Below, piece by piece: positions 58,221 through 58,983 of a stretch of 58,983 nt of DNA (position 1 is its first letter; every line of letters begins with the position of its first letter). The stretch is from contig NZ_JADABY010000066.1 in NCBI RefSeq assembly GCF_015672735.1, positions 1 to 58,983 of the forward strand. The letters are read 5' to 3'. The stretch comes from Citrobacter sp. Res13-Sevr-PEB04-36. GTDB taxonomy: Bacteria; Pseudomonadota; Gammaproteobacteria; Enterobacterales; Enterobacteriaceae. The notes beneath the pieces are model-generated. The model was not told the DNA's origin. It did not search any database and saw only the letters and a program-made list of their open reading frames with translations. A program made the translations under genes and the position numbers.

Positions 58221-58983
58221 TTATTTTTTCACATCAGCAACGCGCATACCGTTAAGTTGTTCATCGGTGATGGTGTTACCTGCTTTAAAGTAATCGATCA
58301 CTGCGTTGTAAATGTAGTACCCACCTGTTGTGTTACGTGCTTTACCCTCGGTAAACGTGGAGAAGCCGTCACCACCATCAGCAAGGAAGCTCTGGGTAGC
58401 AATGTGATAAACCGTCGCATCCTCAATCGCCTTACCATTAAGTGTAAGCTCCAGAACCCGTTGTCCAACGGGTTTGCTGCTGTCGTATTTCATTTCCAGG
58501 CCTTTTGAGACCTGCAACACTCCGTTACTTAAACTTGCACCATGTTCCATCAAACTACGCAATTGTTTACCGGTGAGATCCATCGTTGCCAGTTCGTTGG
58601 GGAACGGGTACACACTGATGACTCCACCCATAGTAATCGCGCCCGCTGGTAACTCAGTGCGGATACCACCTGAATTAGTTAAAGCCAGCTGTGTATTTTT
58701 GCCTGCTGCCGCCAGCAAAGCATCCGCAGCCAGATTTCCCAGTGGGGCCGATTCTCCATATGCGCGTGTCAATTCAACTGGCGACTGTCCTACTGTTTGT
58801 TGCACCACTTCATCAAGTTTCTTATTCCAGTTGTCGATCACCGACTTCGTTTTTGGATCTGGTTTCCACTCGTCTGCATAAATGGTTTTAAGCTCGAAGT
58901 TTTTCACAGTGAAGTGATGTGGTTTCTCTTTATAGTCCAGTACCAATTTCCCCACATCAATACCGCCGCTGTCGGTGGAGAGA
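58221..58983 (-). CDS. Periplasmic 5'-nucleotidase family protein (copy 3, partial)
   Basis: Third paralogue, cut off by the window edge; about 254 C-terminal codons are visible and the frame stays open to the last base. The segment includes STDSGGID directly at the edge (as in copy 1), [31 protein letters not shown] and the terminal GGDGF. It resembles copy 1 more than copy 2 in the linker ([18 protein letters not shown]). The gap to copy 2 is 181 bases, and has a weak hairpin (58137-58144 with 58166-58173). Confidence 0.9.
   Translation of the reverse strand, partial: LSTDSGGIDVGKLVLDYKEKPHHFTVKNFELKTIYADEWKPDPKTKSVIDNWNKKLDEVVQQTVGQSPVELTRAYGESAPLGNLAADALLAAAGKNTQLALTNSGGIRTELPAGAITMGGVISVYPFPNELATMDLTGKQLRSLMEHGASLSNGVLQVSKGLEMKYDSSKPVGQRVLELTLNGKAIEDATVYHIATQSFLADGGDGFSTFTEGKARNTTGGYYIYNAVIDYFKAGNTITDEQLNGMRVADVKK

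Overview
This window reads as chromosomal DNA of a gamma-proteobacterium of the family Enterobacteriaceae, most likely a Citrobacter or a close relative of Salmonella. The order phsABC - dacD - sbmC - yeeA - tmaR - pduX...pduA / pduF - pocR - cbiA...cobT - erfK matches the Salmonella phs-pdu-cob chromosome region. The proteins differ from the Salmonella versions I remember by scattered substitutions, and the last 15 kb is different. The genus is inferred from memory of these families; no search was run.

Layout. (1) 51-3681: phsABC, a membrane-bound thiosulfate reductase with a Tat-exported molybdenum subunit. (2) 3832-7336: housekeeping genes dacD, sbmC (behind a perfect LexA palindrome), yeeA and tmaR. 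(3) 7379-24138, minus strand: a complete 21-gene pdu operon (A,B,C,D,E,G,H,J,K,L,M,N,O,P,Q,S,T,U,V,W,X) for B12-dependent 1,2-propanediol degradation inside a protein-shelled microcompartment. (4) 24664-26589: the diffusion facilitator pduF and the AraC-type activator pocR, facing away from pdu. (5) 26934-27183: an adenosylcobalamin riboswitch followed by a hairpin that covers the cbiA ribosome binding site. (6) 27185-43676: the anaerobic cobalamin operon cbiABCDETFGHJKLMNQOP-cobUST, complete, including the cobalt transporter. (7) 43784-51074: erfK, a Fur-box-preceded ferric iron ABC transporter, and a divergent LysR / SnoaL-like / TRAP-type binding protein unit. (8) 51075-58983: an apparently AT-richer accessory stretch with a lipase, a radical-SAM maturase homologue with a lost signature motif, and a run of periplasmic 5'-nucleotidases around a Tsx-like nucleoside channel. 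The last nucleotidase runs off the window.

How it works together. PocR senses propanediol and activates pdu and cob. The cob operon makes the cobalamin that PduCDE needs, with the riboswitch closing the loop when the coenzyme is plentiful. PduO, PduS, PduX, PduG and PduH keep the cofactor supplied and active. The aldehyde is contained by PduA/B/J/K/N/T/U and disposed of by PduP, PduQ, PduL and PduW. Thiosulfate reduction by PhsABC may supply an anaerobic electron sink in the same niche.

Most of the window is a well-described region. The parts that look least described are the nucleotidase/Tsx/radical-SAM cluster at the right end, the LysR/SnoaL/orphan DctP unit, and a pair of near-identical palindromes flanking the pduF-pocR block.
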